Source of the DNA: Pararhizobium sp. IMCC21322 | Lineage (GTDB): Bacteria; Pseudomonadota; Alphaproteobacteria; Rhizobiales; GCA-2746425 | NCBI RefSeq assembly: GCF_030758295.1 | Contig: NZ_CP132335.1 | Coordinates: 4,316,412 to 4,380,411, forward strand | Direction of reading: 5' to 3' | DNA: 64,000 bases | Shown: piece after piece, positions 51,827 to 61,735 of the stretch | How the letters are laid out: every line of letters starts with the position of its first letter | Numbering within the stretch: position 1 is the stretch's first letter | Notes under the pieces: model-generated | Seen by the model: only the letters and a program-made list of their open reading frames with translations | Told to the model about the DNA's origin: nothing | Databases searched by the model: none | Made by a program: the position numbers and the translations under genes

Positions 51827-52984
51827 ATGACCCTGCATTTTTCCCGCGAGGAATATGATCATCGACGCGAGCGTTTGCTTGCCGTCATGGAAGAGAATAA
51901 TTTGGACGCAATGCTGCTGTTTTCTCAGGAAAGCATGTATTGGCTAACCGGATTTGACTCTTTCGGCTTCTGCTTTTTCCAATGCCTGATCGTTCGCTCC
52001 AATGGCGACATGTCTTTGCTGACCCGCATGCCGGATCTGCGCCAGGCCCGACACACATCCACCATTGAAGACATCCATGTCTGGATGGATTGGGGTGAAG
52101 CCGGGCCGGTCAATCAGCTGCGTGATCTGATGGACAATCTGGATATGCTTGGCGAAAACATCGGTGTGGAATACGACACTGCGGGACTGACCGCCTATTA
52201 TGGCCGTCAGGTGGACGACAAGCTGAAAAGCTTCGGCAATCTCAAAGATGCATCGACCCTCATTCCAGCCTTGCGTGTGCAGAAAAGCTTCGCCGAAATA
52301 GTCTATATCAGGGAAGCTGCGGAAATGGCTGACAATGCCTTTGACGCAGGCCTTGCGATCATCAAGCCCGGCGCCAATGACGCCGATATTCTAGCCGCCA
52401 TGCAAGGCTCGGTATTAGCAGCCGGCGGCAGTTATCCTGGCAATGGATTTATCGTGGGCTCCGGCAAGGATGCATTGCTGTGCCGGACCAAGTCGGGCCG
52501 CCGCACCTTGGAAGAACAGGATCAGGTAACACTTGAATTTGCAGGCGTATCAAAGAATTATCACAGCGCGCTGATGCGAACAGTGGTTGTGGGCGAGCCC
52601 ACGCCCCGACACGTTGAGCTGTTTGACGCGGCTGTAATCGCCTTGAAGGCCTGTGAAGAACAGATGGTGCCAGGCAAGACCTTTGGCGATGTGTTCGAAG
52701 CTCATGCCAGCGTTCTCGACGAACGAGGGCTGCATCCGCATCGCATAAACGCCTGTGGCTATTCACTGGGCGCGCGTTTCGCACCCTCCTGGATAGACAC
52801 GCCCATGTTCTATCGTAAAAATCCGTTTGTGATCCGCAAGAATATGAGTCTCTTCCTTCATATCATCATTATGGACAGCGAAACTGAGACTGCAATGACA
52901 CTGGGGCGCACGTATCTGACCACAGACACTGTGCCCGAACCATTGTCACGTTTGCCAATTGAACTTGTAGCGGTGAAGGGCTAG
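51827..52984 (+). CDS. M24-family metallopeptidase (Xaa-Pro peptidase type)
   Basis: This 385-residue protein has an N-terminal creatinase-like domain (about 10-140, FSQESMYWLTGFDSFGF) and a C-terminal pita-bread domain (about 150-380). Metal ligands usually include Asp, His and two Glu. Here VTLEFAGV stands in the expected Asp-containing segment and HIIIMDSETETAM in a late segment, and the usual EPGxY pattern is not clear, so activity needs checking. It may be a dipeptidase-like or inactive member. It follows pgeF by 18 nt. Confidence 0.8.
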   Translation: MTLHFSREEYDHRRERLLAVMEENNLDAMLLFSQESMYWLTGFDSFGFCFFQCLIVRSNGDMSLLTRMPDLRQARHTSTIEDIHVWMDWGEAGPVNQLRDLMDNLDMLGENIGVEYDTAGLTAYYGRQVDDKLKSFGNLKDASTLIPALRVQKSFAEIVYIREAAEMADNAFDAGLAIIKPGANDADILAAMQGSVLAAGGSYPGNGFIVGSGKDALLCRTKSGRRTLEEQDQVTLEFAGVSKNYHSALMRTVVVGEPTPRHVELFDAAVIALKACEEQMVPGKTFGDVFEAHASVLDERGLHPHRINACGYSLGARFAPSWIDTPMFYRKNPFVIRKNMSLFLHIIIMDSETETAMTLGRTYLTTDTVPEPLSRLPIELVAVKG

Positions 52985-52994
52985 AGCACATTCC

Positions 52995-53600
52995 ATGAAT
53001 GTATTGTTTGTGTCATGTCGCATCTGCCTGATTTTTATTATGTGCGTTTTCCTCAGCGCATGCCTTGGCACGATTGAGGAAAATCTACAGAAGGCGGAAA
53101 CAGAGGCACAGGGTGAGGTTTATGCGCCCACTGTCACCTCTGAAGAGATAGCGCCTATTGATGCGGCTCCAAAAATTCGCGCCTCCGGTCCGGCCTCTTT
53201 GGCACGGCTTGGTTTTGCGCCAATTGAGGGCATTCCAAATAATGTGGAAAACCGCCTGTCTGAATCACTGCGGCGCTCGGCGTTTCGGCGTAACATGTTT
53301 CTGGTACCCAATGGCGATGCCACGCAAAGCCATCTGGTGAGAGGCTATCTGTCTTTGGCTTCAAATTCCCTGGGAACCGTCATCGTCTACATCTGGGATA
53401 TAAACGCCAACAATGGCTCCTCCCCTCACCGCGTCAGTGGACAGATTCTGGCAACCAATGCCACCGCAAACTGGAACAGCATTGGTTCAGAATCGCTGGA
53501 TTTGCTGGCTGTGCAGTCAATGGAGGCGATCATCGCATGGCTCAATACAGAGCTGGGCGCGGCCAAAGTGGACAAGCGGGATATTGTTCCCTTCCAATAA
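52995..53600 (+). CDS. Lipoprotein of unknown function
   Basis: This 201-residue protein has a lipobox at FLSACLG (Cys about 23) after a hydrophobic segment, so it is processed by Lgt/Lsp and anchored in the outer or inner membrane. The mature part has two strings of conserved feel, RLSESLRRSAFRRNMFLVP and WDINANNGSSPHRVSGQIL. I do not recognise the family, though similar lipoproteins precede prs in rhizobial genomes. It follows the M24 gene by 10 nt. Confidence 0.78.
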   Translation: MNVLFVSCRICLIFIMCVFLSACLGTIEENLQKAETEAQGEVYAPTVTSEEIAPIDAAPKIRASGPASLARLGFAPIEGIPNNVENRLSESLRRSAFRRNMFLVPNGDATQSHLVRGYLSLASNSLGTVIVYIWDINANNGSSPHRVSGQILATNATANWNSIGSESLDLLAVQSMEAIIAWLNTELGAAKVDKRDIVPFQ

Positions 53601-53790
53601 CAGACCCAATTCTGAGCAAATTGACCCGGGTGAACCGGTAAGATCAAATGAAAGGCCGCTACACAGTGTGTTTTGTTGATCAAATGAATTTGCATGAACA
53701 AAACATGCTCTACCAGCTTTACACCAAGCGCCGCAGCTTGTTAGAAGCAGCACCATACGCGATCTTGGCCATGCCTCAGGACTGTTCCCA

Positions 53791-54723
53791 ATGAAACTTA
53801 TCGCCGGCAATTCAAATCCCGCCCTCGCAAAGTCGGTGGCGGAGTATTTGGACATTCCCCTTGCGCATTGCTCCGTACGACGCTTCGCCGATCAGGAAAT
53901 ATTCGTCGAGATACAGGAAAACATCAGGGGCGAGGACGTCTTCGTTCTGCAATCCACCAGTTATCCGGCTAATGATCATCTGATGGAATTGCTGATTCTG
54001 ATGGACGCGGCACGCCGATCCTCAGCCAAGCGCATCACTGCGGTCATCCCCTATTTTGGCTACGCCCGGCAGGATCGAAAACATGCCGCTCGCACGCCGA
54101 TTTCAGCGAAGCTGGTGTCCAATCTCATTACCGAGGCTGGCGCTGACCGGGTGCTGACCTTGGATTTGCATGCAGGCCAGATTCAGGGCTTCTTTGATAT
54201 TCCGACGGACAATCTGTTTTCAGCCCCCCTGTTTGCACGCGACATCAAATCCCGCATGCCTGACGGCAAAGTCATGGTGGTTTCCCCCGATGTGGGTGGC
54301 GTGGTCCGCGCCCGCGCAGTGGCCAAACGTATTGATGCACCCCTGTCCATCGTCGATAAACGTCGTGACAGCCCAGGTGAATCAGAAGTCATGAACATCA
54401 TTGGTGATGTTGAAGGCTATGACTGCATTCTGGTTGATGACATCGTGGATTCCGGTGGCACATTATGCAATGCCGCTGATGCTTTGCAGGAGCAGGGTGC
54501 CACGTCGGTTCGCGCCTACATTACCCATGGGGTCCTGTCCGGCGGGGCCGTTGCCAGAGTAACCGCATCCAAGCTTAAAGAGCTTGTCATCACGGACTCC
54601 ATACAGCCGACCGGCGCCGTGGAATCTGCCTCAAACATTCGGGCGATTCCCATTTCAACGCTGATCGGTGAAGCGATCTCCAGAACCAGCCTGGAAAAAT
54701 CCGTATCGAGCCTGTTTGACTGA
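53791..54723 (+). CDS. prs: Ribose-phosphate pyrophosphokinase
   Basis: This 310-residue enzyme makes PRPP from ribose 5-phosphate and ATP, feeding nucleotide, histidine and tryptophan synthesis. Motifs are [18 protein letters not shown] (about 86-103), [16 protein letters not shown] and the PRPP loop [17 protein letters not shown] (about 213-229). Length and order are normal. It is expressed from its own region after the lipoprotein gene (190-nt gap). Confidence 0.97.
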   Translation: MKLIAGNSNPALAKSVAEYLDIPLAHCSVRRFADQEIFVEIQENIRGEDVFVLQSTSYPANDHLMELLILMDAARRSSAKRITAVIPYFGYARQDRKHAARTPISAKLVSNLITEAGADRVLTLDLHAGQIQGFFDIPTDNLFSAPLFARDIKSRMPDGKVMVVSPDVGGVVRARAVAKRIDAPLSIVDKRRDSPGESEVMNIIGDVEGYDCILVDDIVDSGGTLCNAADALQEQGATSVRAYITHGVLSGGAVARVTASKLKELVITDSIQPTGAVESASNIRAIPISTLIGEAISRTSLEKSVSSLFD

Positions 54724-54806
54724 ACCAATCCTGCGATAGTCAACCACGTCAAATTCCCTATAAAACCCTTGCGTTTCGAAAGCCTCTCGCCTAAAAGCCT
54801 CTCCAC

Positions 54807-54831
54807 GCGGTCACACCCTTGGAGGGACCGC
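54807..54831 (+). other. Hairpin in the rplY leader
   Basis: GCGGTC / GACCGC stem with a 13-nt loop containing GGAGGG, 70 nt before the L25 ATG. This could be the prs terminator hairpin or a leader element; no T run follows. Confidence 0.4.
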
Positions 54832-54900
54832 ATAATCTGGGCAGTGGCTTGACGAAAAATCAGGGTTGCTGTCCTCACCAAACAAATCGGAGTGCTTCCT

Positions 54901-55554
54901 ATGAGTGATGAACTCAAAGCGGTGGCGCGGGAACGAGTTGGCAAGGGGGCTGCTCGAGCTACGCGTCGTGAAGGTCTTGTACCTGGCGTCATTTATGGCG
55001 ACAAAAAACCACCCCTTTCAATTGCCCTGCCTGCCAAAGAAACAGCTATTGCTGCAAACGACAGTAGCTTTATGGCTCGCGTGATCGACCTTGACGTTGA
55101 TGGTAAAACCCATTCGGTTATTGCCAAAGATGTGCAGCGTGATCCTGTCAAAGACTTTGTGACCCACATAGATTTTCTGCGCGTTGGCAAAGGCAGCACA
55201 TTGACCGTCAATGTTCCTGTGCACTTTATCAATGAAGAAGCGGCACCTGGTCTTGAACGCGGCGGCGTACTCAACATTGTCCGTCACGAAGTCGAATGCG
55301 AAGTGCCTGGCAATGCTGTACCGGAATCCCTTGAAGCGGATCTGACCGGCCTTGATATCGGCGATGGAATACACATTTCTGCTGTTAAGTTGCCGGAAGG
55401 CGTCGTTCCGACCATTTCGGATCGTGACTTCACCATTGCAACAATTGCCGCACCTGCCGCTCTCAAGAGTGAGGACGACGATGCGGATGCAGAAGATGCA
55501 ACTGATGAAGATGCAGAAGCTGAAGCTGAAGACGGCGAAAGCACCGAAGAGTAA
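54901..55554 (+). CDS. rplY: 50S ribosomal protein L25, Ctc type
   Basis: This 217-residue form has the N-terminal L25 domain (about 5-95, [25 protein letters not shown]) that binds 5S rRNA, plus the Ctc/TL5 domain (about 100-190) and an acidic Asp/Glu-rich tail (about 195-217). The start at 54901 follows GGAG 9 nt upstream; the frame extends to a TTG at 54892. It precedes pth in the usual rplY-pth-ychF order. Confidence 0.95.
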   Translation: MSDELKAVARERVGKGAARATRREGLVPGVIYGDKKPPLSIALPAKETAIAANDSSFMARVIDLDVDGKTHSVIAKDVQRDPVKDFVTHIDFLRVGKGSTLTVNVPVHFINEEAAPGLERGGVLNIVRHEVECEVPGNAVPESLEADLTGLDIGDGIHISAVKLPEGVVPTISDRDFTIATIAAPAALKSEDDDADAEDATDEDAEAEAEDGESTEE

Positions 55555-55580
55555 ACTGAACAAAGCCGAGCGGACGACCC

Positions 55581-56291
55581 ATGAAACTTCTCGTTGGACT
55601 GGGAAATCCTGGAGCACAATACTCCGGAAACCGTCACAATATTGGCTTTCATGCAGTGGACGAAATACACACCCGCCACGGTTTCACACCGTGGCGGGAT
55701 CGTTTTCAGGGCTCGATGGCAACGGGCACAGTCGACGGCGAAAAAGTCACCCTGCTCAAACCACAAACCTTTATGAACCTGTCCGGCCAATCTGTCGGTG
55801 AGGCCGTTCGCTACTTCAAGATTCCCGTGGAAGACATCATTGTCTTTTATGATGAACTCGACCTTGTACCGGGTAAAATCCGCGTCAAGACAGGCGGCGG
55901 TTCCGGCGGCCACAATGGTATTCGCTCGATGGATGCCCATGTGGGCAAAGACTATCAGCGGGTCCGCATCGGCATCGGCCACCCGGGCCATAAAGACCTT
56001 GTAAGCCGTTACGTATTATCTGATTTCGCCAAGGCCGATGGGGAGTGGCTGGAACCGCTGTTAAGCGATATGGCCAAAGCTGTCCCAACCCTGTTAAACG
56101 AGGGCGCTGCCAGCTTCATGAACAAATTTGCCCTGTTGCAGAACAGGGCTGGCAACGCACGCGATAACACTAAATCTGAAAAGCCAGCCCCCAGGCGGGA
56201 CAAGGCTGACACCAAAACACCACAAGAAAAATCAATTGGGCCAATGGCGGCTGCTTTAAAAGCGCTCCTGCCCAAAACCAAAAAGGACTGA
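55581..56291 (+). CDS. pth: Peptidyl-tRNA hydrolase
   Basis: This 236-residue enzyme frees stalled peptidyl-tRNAs for reuse. The start MKLLVGLGNPGAQYSGNRHNIG holds the catalytic His (H19) and Asn. FYDELDLVPGKIRVKTGGGSGGHNGIRS is another signature. The C-terminal 40 residues beyond the family core are Lys/Ala/Pro-rich, a variable tail. It overlaps nothing and lies 4 nt before ychF. Confidence 0.95.
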   Translation: MKLLVGLGNPGAQYSGNRHNIGFHAVDEIHTRHGFTPWRDRFQGSMATGTVDGEKVTLLKPQTFMNLSGQSVGEAVRYFKIPVEDIIVFYDELDLVPGKIRVKTGGGSGGHNGIRSMDAHVGKDYQRVRIGIGHPGHKDLVSRYVLSDFAKADGEWLEPLLSDMAKAVPTLLNEGAASFMNKFALLQNRAGNARDNTKSEKPAPRRDKADTKTPQEKSIGPMAAALKALLPKTKKD

Positions 56292-56295
56292 CCCG

Positions 56296-57393
56296 ATGGG
56301 TTTCAAATGCGGCATCGTTGGCCTGCCTAATGTTGGCAAATCCACACTGTTCAATGCGCTGACCAAAACAGCGGCAGCACAGGCTGCCAATTATCCATTT
56401 TGTACTATTGAACCGAACACCGGCGACGTCGCAGTTCCCGACCCAAGGCTCGCCAAGCTGGCTGCGGCTGGGAAGTCTGCCAACATAATCGCAACGCGTC
56501 TGACATTTGTGGATATTGCCGGTCTTGTGCGCGGCGCGTCCAAGGGTGAAGGCTTGGGCAACCAGTTTCTGGCAAACATTCGCGAAGTGGATGCAATCGC
56601 CCATGTTGTGCGTTGCTTCGAGGACGAAGACATCACTCATGTGGATGGACGCATCGACCCGGTCGCAGACGCGGAAACCGTTGAAACCGAGTTGATGCTG
56701 GCAGATCTGGAAAGTTTGGAAAAACGCGTGGTCAATCTGCGCAAACGCGCCACTGGCAACGACAAGGAAGCCAAACAATTATTGCCTCTCGTGGACGCAA
56801 CCATTGCTCTGCTGACCGACGGCAAACCAGCCAGAATTCTGGATGTCGACCATGAGGATGAAAAAGCCTTCAAAGGCCTGCAGCTTCTCACATCAAAGCC
56901 GGTTCTCTATGTTTGCAACGTAATGGAAGACGACGCCGACAAGGGCAATGCCTACTCGGATTCTGTCGCTGAAATGGCGCAGCGCGAGGGGGCTCAATCG
57001 GTGGTTATATCTGCCAATATCGAAGCAGAAATTGCTCAGTTGGATGCAGAAGAAGCTGCAGAATATCTGGAAAGCATGGGCCTTGAAGAGCCCGGTCTTG
57101 ATCGCCTCATCCGGGCCGGGTATCAACTGCTCGACCTCATTACCTTTTTCACGGTCGGCCCGAAAGAAACGCGTGCATGGACCATCACCAGAGGTACCAA
57201 GGCGCCACAGGCTGCAGGCGTTATCCATACGGATTTTGAGCGCGGCTTCATCCGGGCACAGACCATCGCCTATGATGATTATGTTGGACTTGGTGGGGAA
57301 AACCCTGCAAAGGAAGCTGGCAAAGCACGCGATGAAGGCAAGGAATATGTTGCCCATGATGGCGATGTAATGCTCTTCAAATTCAACACCTGA
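56296..57393 (+). CDS. ychF: Redox-responsive ATPase YchF
   Basis: This 365-residue Obg-family P-loop protein prefers ATP. G1 is GLPNVGKSTLFNALT, followed by VDIAGLVRGASKGEGLG, and the G4-like motif is CNVMEDD in place of NKxD, which accounts for ATP use. A coiled-coil insert (about 130-180) and the C-terminal TGS domain (from about 275, DLITFFTVGPKETRAWTI) follow. It takes part in translation and stress response. Order pth-ychF is standard. Confidence 0.96.
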   Translation: MGFKCGIVGLPNVGKSTLFNALTKTAAAQAANYPFCTIEPNTGDVAVPDPRLAKLAAAGKSANIIATRLTFVDIAGLVRGASKGEGLGNQFLANIREVDAIAHVVRCFEDEDITHVDGRIDPVADAETVETELMLADLESLEKRVVNLRKRATGNDKEAKQLLPLVDATIALLTDGKPARILDVDHEDEKAFKGLQLLTSKPVLYVCNVMEDDADKGNAYSDSVAEMAQREGAQSVVISANIEAEIAQLDAEEAAEYLESMGLEEPGLDRLIRAGYQLLDLITFFTVGPKETRAWTITRGTKAPQAAGVIHTDFERGFIRAQTIAYDDYVGLGGENPAKEAGKARDEGKEYVAHDGDVMLFKFNT

Positions 57394-57403
57394 GGCAACT
57401 GGA

Positions 57404-58039
57404 ATGACTGGGCATCGGTCAACCGAAGCAGAATTTGGCAAGAAAATTCTGTTTCTGATGGCAGCGCCTGCCGAATATGGTGAGGCCCTGAAAGCCCGCA
57501 TAGAACCAGTCTTTATCGGTGTTGGTCCTGTGGAAGCTGCCATCAACACCGCACGCGCCCTGGCAGGCCTGAAGGCTGACAAGGCACTGCCGGACCTTGT
57601 CATCTCGCTCGGCTCCGCTGGCTCAGCCAGCTTGGAGCAAACAGAAATCTATCAGGTCAGTTCCGTCTCTTACCGGGACATGGATGCGTCCCCACTTGGG
57701 TTTAAAAAGGGCGTCACGCCATTCGTCGATCATGAAGTCGACATAGCATTGCACCCACGGATTCAGGGTGTGCCCGAGGCACGCTTGTCGACCGGCGCCA
57801 GCGTCATCTCCGGTGCAGCTTATGACCCCATTGATGCAGATATGGTGGATATGGAAACGTTTGCCGTGCTGCGAGCTTGCCAGATGTTTGGCATTCCTCT
57901 GCTCGGCCTGCGCGGCATTTCAGACGGGCGCGAAGATCTGCATCACTATGATGACTGGACACGCTATCTGCAGGATGTGGACAGAAAACTGGCCGTTGTT
58001 CTCGACACATTGAAAGAGAATTTGGTGATGAATTCCTGA
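57404..58039 (+). CDS. 5'-methylthioadenosine/SAH nucleosidase-like phosphorylase
   Basis: This 211-residue member of the purine nucleoside phosphorylase family has LVISLGSAGS and VGPVEAAINTARAL near the N terminus, DMDASPLGFKKG in the middle and DADMVDMETFAVLRAC near residue 145. Members cleave methylthioadenosine or S-adenosylhomocysteine, recycling the methionine cycle. The exact substrate is not certain. It follows ychF by 10 nt and converges with apt. Confidence 0.82.
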   Translation: MTGHRSTEAEFGKKILFLMAAPAEYGEALKARIEPVFIGVGPVEAAINTARALAGLKADKALPDLVISLGSAGSASLEQTEIYQVSSVSYRDMDASPLGFKKGVTPFVDHEVDIALHPRIQGVPEARLSTGASVISGAAYDPIDADMVDMETFAVLRACQMFGIPLLGLRGISDGREDLHHYDDWTRYLQDVDRKLAVVLDTLKENLVMNS

Positions 58040-58045
58040 AAGGCT

Positions 58046-58597
58046 CTAGTGCCCCGGATAGGACACCAGAACCTGAACGGGAACACCGAGGTCCCGAATT
58101 TTGTCAGCACCGCCAAGGTCCGGCAAATCGACAATGAAACAGGCAGAAACCACATTGGCCCCTAGTCCCTGCAGCAGCTTGATGGCCCCTTCCGCAGTAC
58201 CGCCCGTGGCGATCAGATCATCAACAAGGACGACCTTCTCACCGGCCTTTACGGCATCCTTGTGAATTTCCATTTCATCAATGCCGTATTCCAGCGAATA
58301 GGCAATGCTGGCCGTGGCATGAGGGAGCTTGCCCTTTTTGCGGATCGGCACGAAGCCGGAGGACAATTGATGCGCAACTGCGCCGCCCAGAATGAAGCCG
58401 CGCGCTTCAATACCAGCCACCTGCTCTATTTTTTCCCCGGCAAAGGGCTGTACCAGTTCATCGATGGCCTTCCGGAACGCGCGCGCATTTGACAACAATG
58501 TTGTGATGTCGCGAAACAGAATCCCCGGTTTCGGATAATCGGGAATGGTCCGGATAGCGGCCAGCAATTCAGGATGACCCGTTGCAGTATCAGACAT
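58046..58597 (-). CDS. apt: Adenine phosphoribosyltransferase
   Basis: This 183-residue enzyme salvages adenine with PRPP to AMP. The PRPP loop [19 protein letters not shown] (about 120-138) and the start [20 protein letters not shown] are typical. It complements the upstream nucleosidase, which would release adenine, and prs, which makes PRPP, though the genes are on different strands. Confidence 0.95.
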   Translation of the reverse strand: MSDTATGHPELLAAIRTIPDYPKPGILFRDITTLLSNARAFRKAIDELVQPFAGEKIEQVAGIEARGFILGGAVAHQLSSGFVPIRKKGKLPHATASIAYSLEYGIDEMEIHKDAVKAGEKVVLVDDLIATGGTAEGAIKLLQGLGANVVSACFIVDLPDLGGADKIRDLGVPVQVLVSYPGH

Positions 58598-58642
58598 GGT
58601 AACTAGCGCCCCCAGAGTGCCGGTAAACAGGAACCGGAAATG

Positions 58643-58668
58643 AAAAGAGCCCCGGGAGGGACTCTTTT
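58643..58668. terminator. Two-way terminator between petC and apt
   Basis: AAAAGAG(C/T)CC pairs with GG(G/A)CTCTTTT, 10 bp with one G-T and a 6-nt loop, with terminal A/T runs on both sides. It can end petABC on the minus strand, starting 24 nt after the petC stop. Confidence 0.8.
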
Positions 58669-58691
58669 ATATTGCGTCGTGTAATCAGAGC

Positions 58692-59534
58692 CTAATGCCT
58701 GACGCTGGCGAAAACCTTGCGTTTCGTCAGGTAAAGCAATCCGGCAAAAATCAGCAAGAAAATCAGAACCCGGAAGCCCATCGCTTTTCGATCCATCAAA
58801 TGCGGCTCCGCCGCCCACATCATGAACGCGGTAACATCACGCGCATACTGGTCCAAAGTCTGTGGCGATCCGTCAGAATACTCATGCTGATCATCACTCA
58901 ACGGTGCAGCCATCGCAATCTGAACACCTGACAGGAAGTTCGTATTGTAATGCAGGCCGTCCAGCATCTGGACATCATCAGGTACATCTTCACTGTAGCC
59001 GGTCAGCAGACCATAGATATAATCCGGCCCGGATTCTTGATACTGCGTGAAGATATCAAACACGAAAGTCGGGAATCCACGTGTCGCTGCACGCGCCTTT
59101 GCCAGCAACGAAAAGTCTGGTGGATAAGCACCATTATTGGAGGCCCGCGCTTGTTCTTCATTGGCCCAAGGCGATGGAAAGCGATCCGACAGCCTGCCGG
59201 GACGGTCAAACAGTTCACCGTCTCCATCCGGGCCATCCAGTACAGAGACATCCGCCGCAATGGCGCGAACTTCAGCTTCAGAGAAACCTGGCCCACCAGG
59301 CTCCATCAGATTGCGAAACGAGACAAGGCTCAGACTGTGGCAAGCTGAACAGTTTTCCGTGTAAATCTGAAATCCACGCTGTAATTGTGCCTGATCAAAC
59401 TTGCCGAAGGGTCCGGAAAAGCTCCAGTCCTGTTCCTCAACATGCACTTTTTCGGCAGCTATTGCCGCGCCCGAAAATGCCATCCCGAAGATGAGTGTGG
59501 CAGTGGCGACGGTTTTAGTAAGGAAAGTCGTCAT
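58692..59534 (-). CDS. petC: Cytochrome c1
   Basis: About 280 residues from the ATG at 59534, which has AAGGA 8 nt upstream (rival starts at 59555 and farther upstream give poor signal peptides). A signal peptide (about 1-27, ending AIAA) is followed by the heme motif ENCSACHSLS (C62, C65, H66), the axial-Met region and a C-terminal membrane anchor (about 252-272). It passes electrons from the Rieske protein to cytochrome c in the periplasm. Third gene of petABC. Confidence 0.95.
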   Translation of the reverse strand: MTTFLTKTVATATLIFGMAFSGAAIAAEKVHVEEQDWSFSGPFGKFDQAQLQRGFQIYTENCSACHSLSLVSFRNLMEPGGPGFSEAEVRAIAADVSVLDGPDGDGELFDRPGRLSDRFPSPWANEEQARASNNGAYPPDFSLLAKARAATRGFPTFVFDIFTQYQESGPDYIYGLLTGYSEDVPDDVQMLDGLHYNTNFLSGVQIAMAAPLSDDQHEYSDGSPQTLDQYARDVTAFMMWAAEPHLMDRKAMGFRVLIFLLIFAGLLYLTKRKVFASVRH

Positions 59535-59568
59535 TGTGTTGTCCTTGAACCTCATTACCTGACCCCAA

Positions 59569-60855
59569 TCAACCCTTGGTCTCGGGAGATGCAGCAGCGC
59601 CTGACGGCATGGCAGAGCCACCTTTGCTGTCGCTGTCACCCAGCACAGACTCTGTGATGGAGTTTGGCAGCGGTTTCGTTTTCTCAAAGATGCCCAATAG
59701 CGGTAGCAGAATGAGGAAATGTGCAAAGTAGTATGCAGTGAAAATACGTGATGCAATCACATAGCCGCCTTCGGCAGGCTTTGATCCAAGCCAGCCCAAG
59801 ATAATGGCAACCACCACGAAGACCCAGAAAAACACGCGGTAGGTTGGACGGAACGAAGCCGACCGCACTTTTGATGTGTCCAGCCATGGCAGCACAAACA
59901 GCACCGCAATGGAGCCAAACATCAGCACAACGCCGCCCAGCTTATCAGGCACCGCGCGCAGGATGGCGTAGAACGGCAGGAAGTACCATTCAGGCACTAT
60001 GTGTGCAGGCGTAACCAGCGGATTGGCAGGAATATAATTGTCGGCATGGCCCAGATAGTTCGGCAGATAAAACACGAACCAGGCGTAGACAACGAAAAAC
60101 ACAACCAGCGCAAACGCATCTTTGATGGTCGCATACGGCGTGAAAGGCAGTGTGTCGCTCTTCTGTTTGACTTCAACGCCTGTCGGGTTCGTCTGGCCCG
60201 TCACGTGGAGTGCCCAGACGTGGAGAATGACAACGCCGGCAATCATGAAGGGAAGCAGGTAATGCAGCGAGAAGAAGCGGTTCAACGTCGGTTGGTCGAC
60301 TGAAAAGCCACCCCACAGCCAGGTCACAATGCTCTCACCGAACAATGGAATGGCAGAGAACAGATTGGTGATAACAGTTGCACCCCAGAAGGACATTTGT
60401 CCCCATGGCAGCACATAGCCCATAAAGGCTGTGGCCATCATCAACAGGAAAATAACAACGCCGAGAATCCACAGGACCTCACGTGGCTCCTTATAGGAAC
60501 CATAATAAAGGCCGCGGAAAATATGCACATACACCGCAATGAAGAACATCGAAGCGCCATTTGTGTGAACGTAGCGCAGCAGCCAGCCATAATTCACATC
60601 ACGCATGATGTGCTCAACCGAGTTGAAGGCAACATCGGCGCTGGCAACGTAATGCATGGCCAGAACAACACCGGTGATAATCTGAATAACCAGCATGATC
60701 GACAGCATACCGCCGAATGTGTAGGCGTAGTTCAGATTACGTGGCACCGGATAAGACACGAAGGAATCGTGCATCAGACGCGGAAGCGGCAGACGTTTGT
60801 CAAGCCACTTCATCGCACCGTTCTGGGGATCGTAGGAGGAGGAATGTCCACTCAT
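59569..60855 (-). CDS. petB: Cytochrome b subunit of bc1 complex
   Basis: This 428-residue protein has eight or nine membrane helices. The heme-ligand helices read ...[17 protein letters not shown] and [17 protein letters not shown], and PEWYF (Qo-site region) is in [14 protein letters not shown]. It forms the quinol oxidation and quinone reduction sites. Length is normal with a small extra C-terminal tail. The start has GAGGTCTC-type purine sequence upstream; spacing 39 nt from petA. Confidence 0.97.
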   Translation of the reverse strand: MSGHSSSYDPQNGAMKWLDKRLPLPRLMHDSFVSYPVPRNLNYAYTFGGMLSIMLVIQIITGVVLAMHYVASADVAFNSVEHIMRDVNYGWLLRYVHTNGASMFFIAVYVHIFRGLYYGSYKEPREVLWILGVVIFLLMMATAFMGYVLPWGQMSFWGATVITNLFSAIPLFGESIVTWLWGGFSVDQPTLNRFFSLHYLLPFMIAGVVILHVWALHVTGQTNPTGVEVKQKSDTLPFTPYATIKDAFALVVFFVVYAWFVFYLPNYLGHADNYIPANPLVTPAHIVPEWYFLPFYAILRAVPDKLGGVVLMFGSIAVLFVLPWLDTSKVRSASFRPTYRVFFWVFVVVAIILGWLGSKPAEGGYVIASRIFTAYYFAHFLILLPLLGIFEKTKPLPNSITESVLGDSDSKGGSAMPSGAAASPETKG

Positions 60856-60894
60856 TGCGAGGTCTCCGAGTTTCTCAAAAGCCGATGAAAGCGC

Positions 60895-61464
60895 TTAGCC
60901 AATGCGGAGCTTCGTTTCGGACATGAATTCATAAGGCGGGATAACAAGGTTCAGCGGTGCCGGACCTCTGCGAATGCGGCCAGACGTGTCGTAGTGCGAG
61001 CCATGGCAAGGGCAGAACCAACCACCAAAATCACCGGCATCACCAAGCGGAACACAGCCCAGATGCGTGCAGATACCAACCATAATAAGAAGATTCTCAC
61101 GGCCTTCGACAGCGCGTTCCACATCCTCTTGAGGATCGATCAGCTCATCCATAGGAACGGATTTGGCGGCCTCAACCTCAGCATCTGTACGATTGCGAAT
61201 GAAAACGGGTTTTCCGCGCCACTTGATTGTGATGCTTTGACCAGATTCAACAGCGCTGATGTCCACTTCCGTGGAGGCCAGCGCCAATGCTGATGCATCC
61301 GGGTTCATCTGGTCAACAAGCGGCCAAACTATGCCGGCAACGCCGACAACAGCGAATGCGCCCGTTGTTACATAAAGAAAATCCCGCCGGGTTCCATTTT
61401 CCCCGGAAGCCGAAGTTCCATTTTCAAGAGCCGTATCCGACAAGGCTGTATCCTTTTGCAGCAA
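60895..61464 (-). CDS. petA: Rieske iron-sulfur subunit of bc1 complex
   Basis: This 189-residue protein has a twin-Arg N-terminal signal anchor (GTRRDFLYVTTGAFAVVG, about 24-41) and a C-terminal Rieske domain with ligands C132, H134 (ICTHLGC) and C151, H154 (CPCHGSHYD), plus the disulfide C137-C153. It is the mobile electron carrier between quinol and cytochrome c1. First gene of petABC; the 271 nt upstream hold its promoter and a WW-containing mini-ORF. Confidence 0.96.
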   Translation of the reverse strand: MLQKDTALSDTALENGTSASGENGTRRDFLYVTTGAFAVVGVAGIVWPLVDQMNPDASALALASTEVDISAVESGQSITIKWRGKPVFIRNRTDAEVEAAKSVPMDELIDPQEDVERAVEGRENLLIMVGICTHLGCVPLGDAGDFGGWFCPCHGSHYDTSGRIRRGPAPLNLVIPPYEFMSETKLRIG

Positions 61465-61628
61465 AGCCGCCCCATTGCGTTTGCCTTGGCATCAGCGGTG
61501 GAGCGTCGATTCACATCTTTATAAGCGATTTGCATTTCGTTTGAAACAACAGCACGCAAGAGCACCTATTGAGTGGTTATATCCCGCAGCCGCGCCAAAA
61601 CGTCAACGCCCGAGACCAGGAGATTCGA

Positions 61629-61664
61629 CTAATTGCGACGATTCACCCACCAAAACTCGTTCAT
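61629..61664 (-). CDS. Possible 11-codon leader peptide upstream of petA
   Basis: MNEFWWVNRRN and a stop follow GAAGG with a 7-nt gap, a good ribosome site. Two adjacent Trp codons recall Trp-responsive leaders, but the downstream gene is petA, not trp. It may equally be a chance ORF. GCCCGA / TCGGGC segments around it could pair. Confidence 0.25.
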   Translation of the reverse strand: MNEFWWVNRRN

Positions 61665-61735
61665 GATGCCACCTTCGGGCCGCAAAGCAACATTTTAACA
61701 GAAATCAAAACGCAGAATTTAGTTTTGAAAGAATG

